This document shows positions 8,973 to 18,528 of a stretch of 64,000 nucleotides of DNA, one piece after another. The notes beneath the pieces are model-generated. The model did no database searches. It saw only the letters and a program-made list of their open reading frames with translations, and was not told where the DNA came from. How positions within the stretch are numbered: position 1 is the stretch's first letter; each line of letters begins with the position of its first letter. A program made the position numbers and the translations under genes. This DNA comes from Ruminiclostridium josui JCM 17888 (GTDB lineage Bacteria; Bacillota; Clostridia; Acetivibrionales; DSM-1351): NCBI RefSeq assembly GCF_000526495.1, contig NZ_JAGE01000001.1, positions 2,074,501 through 2,138,500 of the forward strand, written 5' to 3'.

Positions 8973-9650
8973 ATGTATAAAATTCTGATTGTTGATGACG
9001 AAGCCGGAATACGGGCTATTATTAAAAAATATGCGGTTTTCGAAGGACATGAGGTTGTAGAAGCGGCGGACGGAATGGAAGCAATACAAGTATGTAGGGA
9101 AATGGAGTTTGATATTATTGTAATGGACATAATGATGCCTGAACTTGATGGATTTTCCGCTTGTAAGGAAATCAGAAAGTTTAGTATGACCCCGATACTT
9201 ATGCTTTCTGCCCGTGGAGAAGAGTATGACAAAATTCATGGATTTGAACTAGGTATAGACGATTATGTAGTTAAGCCTTTTTCTCCAAAAGAGCTTATGA
9301 TGAGAATAAATGCCATTGTAAAAAGAAGCAAGGGTACATCTGAAGCAGAAAATAAAAAAGATATTTTTACTTTTGAAGGTTTGACCGTGGATTTTACGGG
9401 AAGGCTTGTATATATTGATAATGAAAAAATTGATATGTCACCAAAAGAATACGATTTATTTTTCTATATGGTTAAAAACAGGGGAATTGCACTTACTAGA
9501 GAGAGACTTATAACAGATGTCTGGGGATATGATTTTTTTGGGGATGACCGAACGCTGGATACTCACATAAAACTGCTAAGAAAAAGCCTAGGTTGTTACA
9601 GTAAAAATATAGTTACCCTTAGAGGGGTGGGGTATAGATTTGAAACATGA
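8973..9650 (+). CDS. OmpR/PhoB family response regulator
   Basis: A 225-aa response regulator. The receiver domain carries the acidic pair Asp8/Asp9, phospho-acceptor Asp52 (IIVMDIMMPELDG), and the Thr/Ser and Lys motifs (MLSARGEE, DDYVVKPFSPKEL). The C-terminal winged-helix domain (about 128-225) includes SPKEYDLFFYMVKNRG and the terminal GVGYRFET. The start is ATG 8973, because family homology begins at MYKILIVDDE and GGAGG (8964-8968) lies just upstream. An in-frame ATG at 8955 would place that ribosome binding site inside the gene. It overlaps the histidine kinase gene by 11 bases. Target genes are unknown. Confidence 0.93.
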   Translation: MYKILIVDDEAGIRAIIKKYAVFEGHEVVEAADGMEAIQVCREMEFDIIVMDIMMPELDGFSACKEIRKFSMTPILMLSARGEEYDKIHGFELGIDDYVVKPFSPKELMMRINAIVKRSKGTSEAENKKDIFTFEGLTVDFTGRLVYIDNEKIDMSPKEYDLFFYMVKNRGIALTRERLITDVWGYDFFGDDRTLDTHIKLLRKSLGCYSKNIVTLRGVGYRFET

Positions 9651-11109
9651 CAAAATAAGTATAAAATACAAGATATTTCTATATATTACGGCGTTTGCCA
9701 CAGTAATACTTATATTATTATGGCTATTTCAGATAGTTTTTCTTGATGATTTCTATAAGCAGATTAAGATTCACAGTATTAAGTCAATGGCAGTAACTAT
9801 CGAAAATAACGTAGAAACTGAGAATTTTCAAGAATTTCTTGCTTCACTGGCCCAAGAGGAGGACGTATGCATCAGAATATTAGATGAAAAAGGTAAAACA
9901 AAGTATTCTGTTGAATCTCGGCCAGATTGCATTATACACAAGCTGCCATCATCTGAATTATTCAGATTTTACAGTAAGGCAGAACAAAATGGGGGTACAT
10001 ATCTGGAGGTATTCTCAATGGATAAGGCAATGGATAAGCGTGCTCCTACAGGATATCCTTTTACAAATGGCTTTGCGCCCCCAAGAAATTTGCCCGGTAA
10101 TATTATCTACGTTAAAATATTAAGTACAGGTAATGACACGCATGCCATTGTGATGCTTAATACAACTATAACTCCCGTAAATGCCACTGTAAATACATTG
10201 AGAATCCAGTTAATCTGGGTTACCGGAATAACCCTGCTGATGGCTTTATTGATGGGACTTTATATTTCACGAAAGGTTTCTGAGCCTATAATCAAAATTA
10301 ACAGTTCTGCAAAGGAACTTGCAAAGGGCAACTATGAAACTACTTTCCATGGCCGGGAATATCTGGAAATAACTGAGCTTAATGACACTCTCAATTACGC
10401 TGCAAAAGAACTCTCAAAGGTAGAGGGGCTACGCAGAGAGTTAATTGCAAATATTTCCCATGATCTGAGAACTCCTCTTACTATGATAACGGGGTATGGT
10501 GAAGTTATGCGGGATCTTCCTGGAGAAAACACACCTGAGAATGTTCAGATAATAATCGATGAAGCAAAAAGACTTACCACTCTTGTAAATGACATTCTAG
10601 ATATATCTCAGCTTCAATCTGGCACTCGTAAAATCAATGTTGAGACATTCAATATTACAGAAAGTATCAGAGGAATACTAGAAAGGTACAATAAACTTAT
10701 AGAACAGGAAGGATACAGGATATACTTTAAAAGTGATAAGGATATATGGGTAAATGCTGATCCCATTAAAATTTCACAGGTAATATATAATTTGATTAAT
10801 AATGCGATAACATACACCGGGTCAGATAAGACAGTTGCTATTATTCAAAGTAGTACTCCAAAAGGAGTGAAGATTGAAATCTCAGATACAGGCGAAGGAA
10901 TATCGGAAGAAATGCTTCCCCTCATTTGGGACAGATACTATAAGGTTGACAAGGCTCATAAGAGAGCAGCAATAGGAACGGGTTTGGGACTTTCAATAGT
11001 AAAGACAATACTGGATATGCACGGAGCTAAATACGGAGTAGAAAGCACCTTAGGTAAAGGAAGCACTTTTTGGTTTGAACTGACAATAAATAAAAACATT
11101 GAGCTTTGA
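9640..11109 (+). CDS. Sensor histidine kinase, partner of the upstream regulator
   Basis: A 489-aa membrane kinase starting at TTG 9640 inside the end of the regulator gene (11-base overlap, GGGG-rich ribosome binding site). TM1 is about residues 11-35, the extracytoplasmic sensor about 36-180, TM2 about 183-205, HAMP about 206-258. The HisKA motif NISHDLRTPLTMITGY carries phospho-His274. HATPase boxes are visible: N (NLINNAITYT), G1 (DTGEGIS), F (WDRYYKVDKAH) and G2 (GTGLGLSIV). The sensor domain is not of a type I can name, so the signal is unknown. Confidence 0.93.
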   Translation: MKHDKISIKYKIFLYITAFATVILILLWLFQIVFLDDFYKQIKIHSIKSMAVTIENNVETENFQEFLASLAQEEDVCIRILDEKGKTKYSVESRPDCIIHKLPSSELFRFYSKAEQNGGTYLEVFSMDKAMDKRAPTGYPFTNGFAPPRNLPGNIIYVKILSTGNDTHAIVMLNTTITPVNATVNTLRIQLIWVTGITLLMALLMGLYISRKVSEPIIKINSSAKELAKGNYETTFHGREYLEITELNDTLNYAAKELSKVEGLRRELIANISHDLRTPLTMITGYGEVMRDLPGENTPENVQIIIDEAKRLTTLVNDILDISQLQSGTRKINVETFNITESIRGILERYNKLIEQEGYRIYFKSDKDIWVNADPIKISQVIYNLINNAITYTGSDKTVAIIQSSTPKGVKIEISDTGEGISEEMLPLIWDRYYKVDKAHKRAAIGTGLGLSIVKTILDMHGAKYGVESTLGKGSTFWFELTINKNIEL

Positions 11110-11199
11110 GATTACATAAGTTTGTTGCAGTCAAAAATCTATTAGTGTACAATAAAAATGCAAAACTGCAAATAATGGTAATTTGGAGGAATGCTATAA

Positions 11200-12846
11200 T
11201 TGAAAGATGTAATATATATTACCGGACATAAAAATCCGGACACAGACTCAATATGTTCAGCTATTGCCTATGCAGAATTAAAAAAAAGACATGCTACTCA
11301 CGCAGTTCCAATTAGAATAGGAGATATAAATAAGGAAACGGAATTTGTACTGAAATATTTTGGAGTAGAGGTACCGGAATACCGAGAAACAGTCAGAACA
11401 CAGATTTCGGATCTTGATATTGACGTAATAAGTCCTGTTTCAGAGGATATATCAATTAAGGCAGCTTGGAGCATAATGGTGAAAAATAACGTAAAAGTGC
11501 TCCCGGTGGCAGATGTTAAAGGAAAGCTTATAGGTATTATTACATTGTCAGATATTACTGGAAGTTATCTGGATGCACTGGAAAACAATATTTTATGTGC
11601 AAGTGGAACACCTTGCAGAAATATAATGGATACACTTGCTGCAAAACTTGTTTGCGGAAACGAAGAAGATTTTAAATCAGCAGGTAAGGTTGTTATAGCA
11701 GCCATGGCACCTGAGGATATGGCTCCTTTTGTTGATAAAGGAGATATTGTTCTGGTGGGAAGCAGGAAAGACAGTCAGCTAAAAGCCATAGAGATTGGTG
11801 CAAGCAGTTTGATAATTACTTGCGGTGCAACGGCAGATGAGGAAGTAATACGGTATGCCCAGGAAAAAGGCTGTATAGTAATGGATACTTATTACGATAC
11901 ATTTACTACTGCAAGGCTTATCAACCAAAGTATTCCTGTCAGTCATATCATGACAAAGGAACAACTAATCTGTTTCAATATACATGACTATATAGACAAT
12001 ATAAAAGATAAAATGCTTAAAACCAGATACCGTAGTTACCCTGTAGTTGATGACAATGGTATCATCAAGGGTTTTATTTCAAGATATCATCTCATTACGC
12101 AACGCCGAAAAAAAGTAATTCTTCTTGACCACAATGAAAGAGCCCAGACTATTGATGGTATAGATCAGGCAGACATACTTGAAATAATAGACCACCACAG
12201 AATAGGTGATATTCAGACTGGGTACCCCATATTCTTCAAAAATGATGCGGTAGGAAGTACATCTACATTAATTGCAAACATGTATTTTGAAAACGGAATG
12301 AATCCGTCTAAAAGTGTAGCGGGCCTATTATGCGCAGCCATTTTATCCGATACAATGAAATTTAAGTCTCCAACAAGCACATATGCAGACGAGTTGGCTG
12401 CAAGTAGACTGGCAAAAATAGCGGATATTAATATAGACGAATTTGCAACATCTTTGTTTAAAGCAAATGCATCTCTCCAGGGAATGACTCCTCAGACAAT
12501 TCTTGATTATGACTTTAAGGATTTTGTATTCAACAAATATAAAATAGGCATAGGACAAATAAATTCCAGCGACTCAGAGGGGCTTCAAAAGATAAAAGAT
12601 GAATTGCTGAAGCATATGAGAACTGTTCTGGAAAACAAAGACTACAACCTAATTTTACTATTGGTTACCGATATAATAAAAGAAGGCTCAGAACTTCTGT
12701 TTGTAGGAGATGACCACGCTGCTTTAATGGAAAAAGCCTTTAATATAAAAACAGGGGAAAACAGTGTTTTCCTAAAAGGTGTAGTTTCCAGAAAAAAACA
12801 GGTTGTGCCACAAATTTCCAGCACAATTCAAAGGGAATTTATTTAA
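11200..12846 (+). CDS. Manganese-dependent inorganic pyrophosphatase (family II) with CBS and DRTGG domains
   Basis: Hydrolyses pyrophosphate in the cytoplasm. The 548-aa protein starts at TTG 11200 behind TTGGAGGA. The DHH catalytic core is split: the N-terminal GHKNPDTDS motif (residues 9-17) and, after a regulatory insert, D331-H332-H333 followed by the DHHA2 domain to the C-terminus. The insert holds a CBS motif (about 75-125), a DRTGG domain (about 130-240) and a second CBS motif (about 245-300). In characterised CBS-pyrophosphatases, adenine nucleotides binding the CBS pair control activity, with diadenosine polyphosphates activating DRTGG-containing forms; the same is inferred here. 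Full length, monocistronic, followed by a terminator. Confidence 0.93.
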   Translation: MKDVIYITGHKNPDTDSICSAIAYAELKKRHATHAVPIRIGDINKETEFVLKYFGVEVPEYRETVRTQISDLDIDVISPVSEDISIKAAWSIMVKNNVKVLPVADVKGKLIGIITLSDITGSYLDALENNILCASGTPCRNIMDTLAAKLVCGNEEDFKSAGKVVIAAMAPEDMAPFVDKGDIVLVGSRKDSQLKAIEIGASSLIITCGATADEEVIRYAQEKGCIVMDTYYDTFTTARLINQSIPVSHIMTKEQLICFNIHDYIDNIKDKMLKTRYRSYPVVDDNGIIKGFISRYHLITQRRKKVILLDHNERAQTIDGIDQADILEIIDHHRIGDIQTGYPIFFKNDAVGSTSTLIANMYFENGMNPSKSVAGLLCAAILSDTMKFKSPTSTYADELAASRLAKIADINIDEFATSLFKANASLQGMTPQTILDYDFKDFVFNKYKIGIGQINSSDSEGLQKIKDELLKHMRTVLENKDYNLILLLVTDIIKEGSELLFVGDDHAALMEKAFNIKTGENSVFLKGVVSRKKQVVPQISSTIQREFI

Positions 12847-12865
12847 AAACCGTATTTAATAACAA

Positions 12866-12897
12866 GGTATCAGTGCATTACTGGTACTTTTTTATTT
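12866..12897 (+). terminator. Terminator after pyrophosphatase gene
   Basis: GTATCAGT (12867-12874) pairs with ACTGGTAC (12880-12887, one G-U) over a 5-base loop and is followed by TTTTTT. It ends the pyrophosphatase transcript before the polyphosphate polymerase gene. Confidence 0.8.
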
Positions 12898-13018
12898 TCA
12901 ATTTCGTAACAATTCTACTTCCAGAATTCACTCAATGTTCAGAAAATCATCACATTTTAAATATATTATTTTTATGTAATTGTTACGTCGGTTTTTAAAA
13001 AATTTCGGGAGGTGAAAC

Positions 13019-13705
13019 ATGGAAAAACTAAAATTAAGGCACGAATTAAAGCATGAGATTTCAACAACTGACTACATTGCCTTACAACATCGGCTTAAAT
13101 TTATAGCCCAAAAGGACCCAAATGTAGATGAAAGCGGCAGGTACAAAATCAGGAGTTTATATTTTGATAATGTTGATGATAGAGCACTTAAAGAAAAGAT
13201 TATAGGCCTTAATAACAGGGAGAAATTCAGAATCCGCTATTATAATAATGATACTCGTTATATAAAGCTTGAAAAGAAAGGGAAAATAAACGGATTGTGC
13301 TATAAAAAATCCACTCCCTTAACGGTGGAACAGTGTGAACAAATAATTAACGGTGATATAAAATGGATGAGATTTTCGGGGGATCCGCTACTAGTTGAAT
13401 TGTATGCTAAAATGAATTTTCAACAGTTGAGACCCAGAACTTTGGTAGATTACATCAGAGAACCGTATATTTATAAACCGGGTAACGTAAGGATTACTTT
13501 TGACAGTGGCATAAAAACCGGTCTTAATTCAAAAGATTTTTTTAATCAACAAACTGCTGCCATGAATGTTCACGCCATTAACAAGATAATATTGGAAGTA
13601 AAATTCGATGAGTTCCTGCCAGAAATAATCAGGGACATCATTCAGCTTGGAGATAGGCGAAATTCATCGTTTTCAAAATATGCGGCCTGTAGGATATTCG
13701 GATAA
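13019..13705 (+). CDS. VTC-type polyphosphate polymerase domain protein
   Basis: A 228-aa protein with the tunnel-fold VTC domain, the catalytic part of the yeast vacuolar polyphosphate polymerase. Typical elements are in order: LRHELKHEIS (residues 5-14), the YKIRSLYFDN strand, FRIRYYN, IKLEKKGKINGLCYKKS, the YIREPYIY arginine segment, ILEVKFDEFLP and the C-terminal SSFSKYAACR. The basic residues in these strands line the active tunnel in known members. GGAGGTG precedes the ATG. DUF4956 follows after 24 bases and CotH after that, so it probably acts at the membrane with them. Polymerase activity is inferred from the fold only. Confidence 0.85.
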   Translation: MEKLKLRHELKHEISTTDYIALQHRLKFIAQKDPNVDESGRYKIRSLYFDNVDDRALKEKIIGLNNREKFRIRYYNNDTRYIKLEKKGKINGLCYKKSTPLTVEQCEQIINGDIKWMRFSGDPLLVELYAKMNFQQLRPRTLVDYIREPYIYKPGNVRITFDSGIKTGLNSKDFFNQQTAAMNVHAINKIILEVKFDEFLPEIIRDIIQLGDRRNSSFSKYAACRIFG

Positions 13706-13729
13706 TCTAAAACTAGGAGGACTAAGTAA

Positions 13730-14401
13730 ATGAATTTTAATGATATTTTTAAATCCAATTTTATTGAAAAAGTTTCATCTTTTTCACCACTAGATATGGT
13801 AATTGCATTGGTGGTATCCTTTGCACTTGGACTATTTATATTTTATGTATACAAGAAAACCTTTAACGGCGTAATGTACTCCGCAAGCTTTGGAGTTTCA
13901 TTATTGGCAATGACACTTGTTACAACGCTGATAATTATGGCGGTAACATCTAATGTTATTCTTTCCCTTGGTATGGTTGGTGCATTGTCTATTGTACGTT
14001 TTAGATCGGCTATAAAGGAACCTATGGACATAGCATTTTTGTTCTGGTCCATTTCAGCAGGTATTGTGACAGGTGCAGGACTTATACCTTTGGGTGTGTT
14101 TGGCTCATTATTTATAGGAGTCGTCATGGTATTGTTTGTAAACAAGAAAACAACTGATAATCCATACATCTTGGTAGTAAATTGCAACGACGAAAAATCG
14201 GAAAAGCTTGTCAACAGTGCTATAAAAGATAGTGTAAAAAAGCATATGATTAAGTCAAAGGCTGTTACTACAAGTGGAATTGAACTTACTGTAGAAGTCA
14301 GACTAAAAGACAGTACTACTGAATTTGTAAACAGAATTTCAGAAATCGGGGGAGTAACAAACACAGTACTTGTGAGCTATAACGGGGAATATATGACATA
14401 A
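13730..14401 (+). CDS. DUF4956 family membrane protein
   Basis: A 223-aa protein with an N-terminal membrane part: helices about residues 22-42, 50-75 and 100-137, then a soluble C-terminal domain (about 140-223) of alpha/beta type. The conserved signature of the family is visible in the segment LSLGMVGALSIVRFRSAIKE and the following PMDIAFLFW. GGAGG stands 8 bases before the ATG. It lies between a VTC-type polymerase and a CotH protein, the arrangement in which this family is usually seen. Molecular function is unknown; it could anchor the polymerase or provide an export path (inference). Confidence 0.85.
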   Translation: MNFNDIFKSNFIEKVSSFSPLDMVIALVVSFALGLFIFYVYKKTFNGVMYSASFGVSLLAMTLVTTLIIMAVTSNVILSLGMVGALSIVRFRSAIKEPMDIAFLFWSISAGIVTGAGLIPLGVFGSLFIGVVMVLFVNKKTTDNPYILVVNCNDEKSEKLVNSAIKDSVKKHMIKSKAVTTSGIELTVEVRLKDSTTEFVNRISEIGGVTNTVLVSYNGEYMT

Positions 14402-14416
14402 AATTGGAGGCAGCTT

Positions 14417-16798
14417 ATGATAACCAGCAAATATATAAATGTACTAATTGCTGTTGTTATGCTTGTGGTGGTTGTCTTTACCGGAATATTTATGACTGTA
14501 CCAGATTCAATAGGAATAGCCAACGATAAATCCCAGCCTGAATATGCCACAAAATTATTTGACAAGAATAAGATAATTTCTATTGATATAAAGGCGGATA
14601 AGAATGAATGGGAAGACATGTTGGAAAATGCAATGCAGGAAGAGTATATTCCATGTGATGTAACTATAAACGGTACAACCTATAAATCAGTGGGTATAAG
14701 GCCGAAAGGTAATTCAAGCTTATCCATGGTAGCAGGCAGCAATTCAGACAGATACAGTTTCAAATTGGAGTTTGATCACTATATAGATGGACAAACATGT
14801 ATGGGGATGGACAAAATGGTTATTAACAACATACAGGCCGACTCCACATATATGAAGGAATACCTTTCTCTTGATATGATGTCCTATATGGGTGTTACTA
14901 CTCCTCTATATGCATACACAGATGTAACCTTAAACGGAGAAAAGTGGGGTTTCTATTTGGCAATTGAGGCTATGGAGGAATCCTTTGCCCAGAGAAATTA
15001 TGGTGATGATTTTGGAAAATTGTATAAGCCCGAAACTATGGGAGGTCCGGGAAAAGGAATGATGAAAGATTTTCCATTCCCGGGTAATAATGAAGACCAG
15101 AAAGATATAAAACCTGAAAACGGAAATCGGAAGCAGCAATCAGAAGCAGATACAGGTGCTACTGCAAAAGGAAATGGAATAAATAGCAAAACAAAAACTG
15201 CTGACACAAAAAGTAATGATCAAAACCAACAAAAAGGCCAAAATAATCAAAAAGGCCAAAATAATCAAAATCCGTGGGAAAATCAAGGAGGTCCAGGAGA
15301 CTTTCCTGGTGGACCGGGATTTGGCGGATTCGGCGGATTTGGAAATAATCAGGGCGGTGGTGCTGACCTGAAATATATTGATGATAAAATAAGCAGCTAT
15401 TCAAACATATTTGAAGGAGAAATATTTAAAGGTACTGATGCTGACTATAAAAGAGTTATAAAAGCAATTAAGAATTTAAACAACGGATATGAACTTGAAA
15501 AATATGTTAATGTGGATGAATGTCTTAGATATTTTGCAGTAAATACAGTGGTAGTTAATCTGGATAGTTATTTCAGTAATATGAAGCATAACTACTACCT
15601 TTATGAGGAGAACGGTCAGATTTCAATGCTCCCATGGGATTATAATCTGGCTTTTGCAGGATTTCAATCAGGTTCGGCGTCTGCGGCTGTAAACTTCCCT
15701 ATAGATACTCCTGTATCCGGCATTGATTTGTCTGAGAGACCGATTATAAACAAACTTCTTGAAGTTGATGAGTATAAGGAAAAATATCATAACTATTTGC
15801 AGGAAATACTAGACGGATATTTTAATAACGGTAAGTTTGACAAAAAAGTGGATGAACTGAATTCTTTAATTGGGGAATACGTTAAAAATGACGCAACGGC
15901 GTTTTTCTCATATGACAAATATACTGCAGGGATAGACATGCTAAAAGAATTTGGAAAACTAAGAGCAAAAAGTATTCAGGGGCAGCTTGATGGAAGTATT
16001 CCTTCAACAACCCAAGGACAGTCAAAGGCTGCTGACAAATTAATAGATGCATCTGCAATAAATCTTTCGGTTATGGGCTCGCAAGGTGGAGGCATGGGCA
16101 GAAATGCTGCAAACAAATCCCAAGGGGTACAACAGCTTGGTGATAATCAAATGCCACAGGGAGGAATGGAGCCACCCCAAGGAAATCAACAGCCGGGTAA
16201 TAAACAAATGCCGCAGGGAGGGATGGAGCCACCCCAAGGAGATCAACAACTGGGCAATAATCAAATGCCACAGTGGGGAATGGAGCCACCTCAAGGAGAA
16301 CAACAAGCAGGCAATAGGCGAATGCCACAGGGGAGAATGGAGCCGTCCCAAGGAAACCAACAAGGGGGCGATAGGCGAATGCCACAGGAAGGAATAGAGC
16401 CGTACCAAGGAAACCAGCAGCCGGACAATGGACAGATGCCTCCTGGCGGTATGGGGGGATTTGGAGATATGCCTGATATGAATGTGATGATGCAGGCAAT
16501 GAAGATAATACAATCCGCCAACGGAAAAGATTTGACTGACGAACAACTACAGCAGTTAAAAGAACTTGGGATGACTGACGAGCAAATAAATTTTGCCAAA
16601 AACATGCCATTTGGCAACAGGGGTATGGGAGGAGGCGGATTCCCAGCACGAAATGGTAAGGATGGTGTAGGGAGCCGTAATATGCAGTCAATAACACAAA
16701 TGTCAGTTGAGGATGCTGTGACCCTGGGGGTATGTTTAGTGTTTATGGCAGCAGGACTGTTGTTTGTCATAAAATTTAAACGCAGAAAAAGTAGTTGA
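14417..16798 (+). CDS. CotH kinase family surface protein
   Basis: A 793-aa membrane-anchored protein. Residues 8-30 form an uncleaved or signal-type N-terminal helix; the CotH domain spans about 50-540; a C-terminal helix (about 768-786) is followed by KRRKSS, a stop-transfer. Kinase-like motifs include GIRPKGNSSL, NLDSYFSNMKHNYYLY and the metal-binding PWDYNLAFAG. CotH proteins are atypical protein kinases that phosphorylate spore-coat proteins in Bacillus; other members act on secreted targets. A low-complexity Gly/Asn/Gln insert (about 205-315) interrupts the domain, and a Pro/Gln-rich repeat tract follows it. It is the third gene of the VTC/DUF4956 operon, 15 bases after DUF4956. Confidence 0.88.
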   Translation: MITSKYINVLIAVVMLVVVVFTGIFMTVPDSIGIANDKSQPEYATKLFDKNKIISIDIKADKNEWEDMLENAMQEEYIPCDVTINGTTYKSVGIRPKGNSSLSMVAGSNSDRYSFKLEFDHYIDGQTCMGMDKMVINNIQADSTYMKEYLSLDMMSYMGVTTPLYAYTDVTLNGEKWGFYLAIEAMEESFAQRNYGDDFGKLYKPETMGGPGKGMMKDFPFPGNNEDQKDIKPENGNRKQQSEADTGATAKGNGINSKTKTADTKSNDQNQQKGQNNQKGQNNQNPWENQGGPGDFPGGPGFGGFGGFGNNQGGGADLKYIDDKISSYSNIFEGEIFKGTDADYKRVIKAIKNLNNGYELEKYVNVDECLRYFAVNTVVVNLDSYFSNMKHNYYLYEENGQISMLPWDYNLAFAGFQSGSASAAVNFPIDTPVSGIDLSERPIINKLLEVDEYKEKYHNYLQEILDGYFNNGKFDKKVDELNSLIGEYVKNDATAFFSYDKYTAGIDMLKEFGKLRAKSIQGQLDGSIPSTTQGQSKAADKLIDASAINLSVMGSQGGGMGRNAANKSQGVQQLGDNQMPQGGMEPPQGNQQPGNKQMPQGGMEPPQGDQQLGNNQMPQWGMEPPQGEQQAGNRRMPQGRMEPSQGNQQGGDRRMPQEGIEPYQGNQQPDNGQMPPGGMGGFGDMPDMNVMMQAMKIIQSANGKDLTDEQLQQLKELGMTDEQINFAKNMPFGNRGMGGGGFPARNGKDGVGSRNMQSITQMSVEDAVTLGVCLVFMAAGLLFVIKFKRRKSS
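16130..16447 (+). repeat. 57-bp in-frame tandem repeats inside the CotH gene
   Basis: Five and a half units start at 16130, 16187, 16244, 16301, 16358 and 16415. Each encodes a 19-residue Pro/Gln/Gly/Met-rich unit of the form QQxGNxQMPQGGMEPPQGx. Units differ by a few substitutions, so the array is not freshly duplicated. It probably forms a flexible, extended spacer between the CotH domain and the C-terminal membrane helix. Confidence 0.85.
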
Positions 16799-16945
16799 TA
16801 AATATATCTGACCAAAATGAGAAAAGCTATATTAAACAAGGTTTCAGGACTGTTCCAATGATTTGATACAAAAATTTGAATTTTAGTATATTGAATTTAA
16901 TGAGAGTAATAAACCTTGTATATATATGGCGCGGAGGTTGGGTAT

Positions 16946-18250
16946 TTGTTAACTAAAGTATTACTGCTTGTGGTTCTTGTATTGTTAAATGCATTTTTTT
17001 CGGGGTCTGAGATTGCCCTAATTTCTTTGAATGACAAAATAATTAAGAAGCAAGCGGAGGATGGGGACAAAAAAGCAAAACAGCTTTATAACTTTCTTAG
17101 TGAGCCTAGCAGGTTTTTGGCAACCATTCAGATAGGTATAACATTAGCAGGGTTTCTTGCAAGTGCATTTGCAACCGAGAGCTTTGTAGACCATTTAACG
17201 GGATTATTGATAAAGACAGGTTTGCCTGTTGCGCAATCCGTTATCAGAAGTGTTTCACTTATAGTGATTACTATAATTCTCTCATACTTTACATTGGTTT
17301 TTGGTGAGTTAATACCTAAAAGATTGGCTATGCAAAAGGCAGAGTTCTTAGCCAATATTGCTGTAGGGCCTTTAATGTTTCTATCCCGCGTAACGAATCC
17401 TTTTGTCAGATTTCTTACATTTTCAACAAACTTCTTCATTAAGATTTTTGGTGGAAATCCAGCAGGTGCGGACAATGAAAAAGTAACCGAGGAAGAAATC
17501 AGGATGATGATGGAGGTCGGCGAAGAGAGAGGCGTTATTCAGGATTCGGAAAAAGAAATGATTGACAATATATTTGAGTTTGATAATAAACACGTATCTG
17601 AGATAATGACTCATCGTACTAATATAGATGGCATTCCTGTGGATTCTGACCTTGATTATGTTTTACATGTCATGAACAGGGACAAATATACCCGAGTTCC
17701 TGTTTATAGTGAAAATTTGGATAATATTGTAGGTATCCTACATGTAAAAGATTTATTGGAGTATACCCAAAATACTGTTAAGGATTTTAACCTGAAAGAA
17801 ATAATAAGAAGTGCTTACTTTGTGCCGGAGTCAAAGAGAACTGACGAGTTATTCAAAGAAATGCAGAAGAACAAGGTTCATTTGGCAGTTGTAATAGATG
17901 AATATGGTGGTACAGCAGGAATAGTTACTATAGAAGATTTGTTGGAAGAGATAGTGGGAAACATTTTTGACGAATACGATGTAGAGCAAAAGGATATAGA
18001 GTATCTTGAGAATGACACTTATGTATTCGATGGTGCAATCAGTCTTGACAAGGTTGAAGAAGTATTGGACGAAGAACTTCCAGTTGACAAATTCGATACC
18101 TTGGGAGGGTTTATTCTAAAGCTTCTGGGCCGAATACCTAAAGCTGATGAGAAGCCTAATGCTCAGTATGAAAATATAGTTTTCAGAGTAACGAAAATGG
18201 AAGGAAAGAGAATTGTAAAGGTACAGGCGAGTAAAAAACCGAATGATTAA
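16946..18250 (+). CDS. CNNM/HlyC-CorC family membrane protein (hemolysin-like)
   Basis: A 434-aa protein of the DUF21-CBS-CBS-CorC_HlyC architecture. The DUF21 membrane domain (about 1-190) begins LVVLVLLNAFFSGSEIALISL. A paired CBS module follows (about 205-325, IMTHRTNIDGIPVD and YGGTAGIVTIEDLLEEIVG), then the C-terminal transporter-associated domain to 430. Members of this family are linked to magnesium or cobalt efflux; substrate here is inferred. The start is TTG 16946, since GGAGG at 16933-16937 is spaced for it. An upstream in-frame TTG at 16916 would put that site inside the gene. A strong terminator follows. Confidence 0.9.
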   Translation: MLTKVLLLVVLVLLNAFFSGSEIALISLNDKIIKKQAEDGDKKAKQLYNFLSEPSRFLATIQIGITLAGFLASAFATESFVDHLTGLLIKTGLPVAQSVIRSVSLIVITIILSYFTLVFGELIPKRLAMQKAEFLANIAVGPLMFLSRVTNPFVRFLTFSTNFFIKIFGGNPAGADNEKVTEEEIRMMMEVGEERGVIQDSEKEMIDNIFEFDNKHVSEIMTHRTNIDGIPVDSDLDYVLHVMNRDKYTRVPVYSENLDNIVGILHVKDLLEYTQNTVKDFNLKEIIRSAYFVPESKRTDELFKEMQKNKVHLAVVIDEYGGTAGIVTIEDLLEEIVGNIFDEYDVEQKDIEYLENDTYVFDGAISLDKVEEVLDEELPVDKFDTLGGFILKLLGRIPKADEKPNAQYENIVFRVTKMEGKRIVKVQASKKPND

Positions 18251-18262
18251 AAAGAGTTATTA

Positions 18263-18313
18263 GACTGTCTCACACAGATTAGATTATTACATCTTGTGAG
18301 ACAGTTTTTTTAT
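18263..18313 (+). terminator. Terminator after the CNNM/HlyC gene
   Basis: GACTGTCTCACA (18263-18274) pairs with TGTGAGACAGT (18295-18305), followed by seven or more T. It is a strong intrinsic terminator. Confidence 0.88.
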
Positions 18314-18381
18314 GATAATTAAATATTTTAATATACATTTTATAAAAATTAATAAAATAGTTAAAAAAATTAAAATTAATA

Positions 18382-18475
18382 TTGACATTATATGAGATTA
18401 AGCATAATATATTAATATAAGATTAATAATATTAATTAATTGATTAAAAAAATTAATTAGTTGTTCGGGAAAATT
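18382..18475 (+). promoter_or_regulatory. Promoter and AT-rich repeat region before the DUF2089 gene
   Basis: TTGACA (18382-18387) and TAATAT (18405-18410) are 17 bases apart. From about 18409 to 18460 the sequence is almost entirely A/T with repeated ATTAAT and TTAATTAA palindromic units just downstream of the -10. The density of AATTAATT symmetry suggests a site for a DNA-binding protein, possibly the DUF2089 product itself. This is an inference from base composition and position. Confidence 0.4.
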
Positions 18476-18528
18476 AACATTAACCAATATAAACAAATTT
18501 AACTTAATTAAATTCAAGAGGTGATTTT

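Noticed and set aside
16040-16697. Minus-strand open frames over the CotH repeat tract
   Set aside because: They mirror the 57-bp repeat in the antisense direction, have no ribosome binding sites, and compete with a coding frame that ends in a clear membrane helix.
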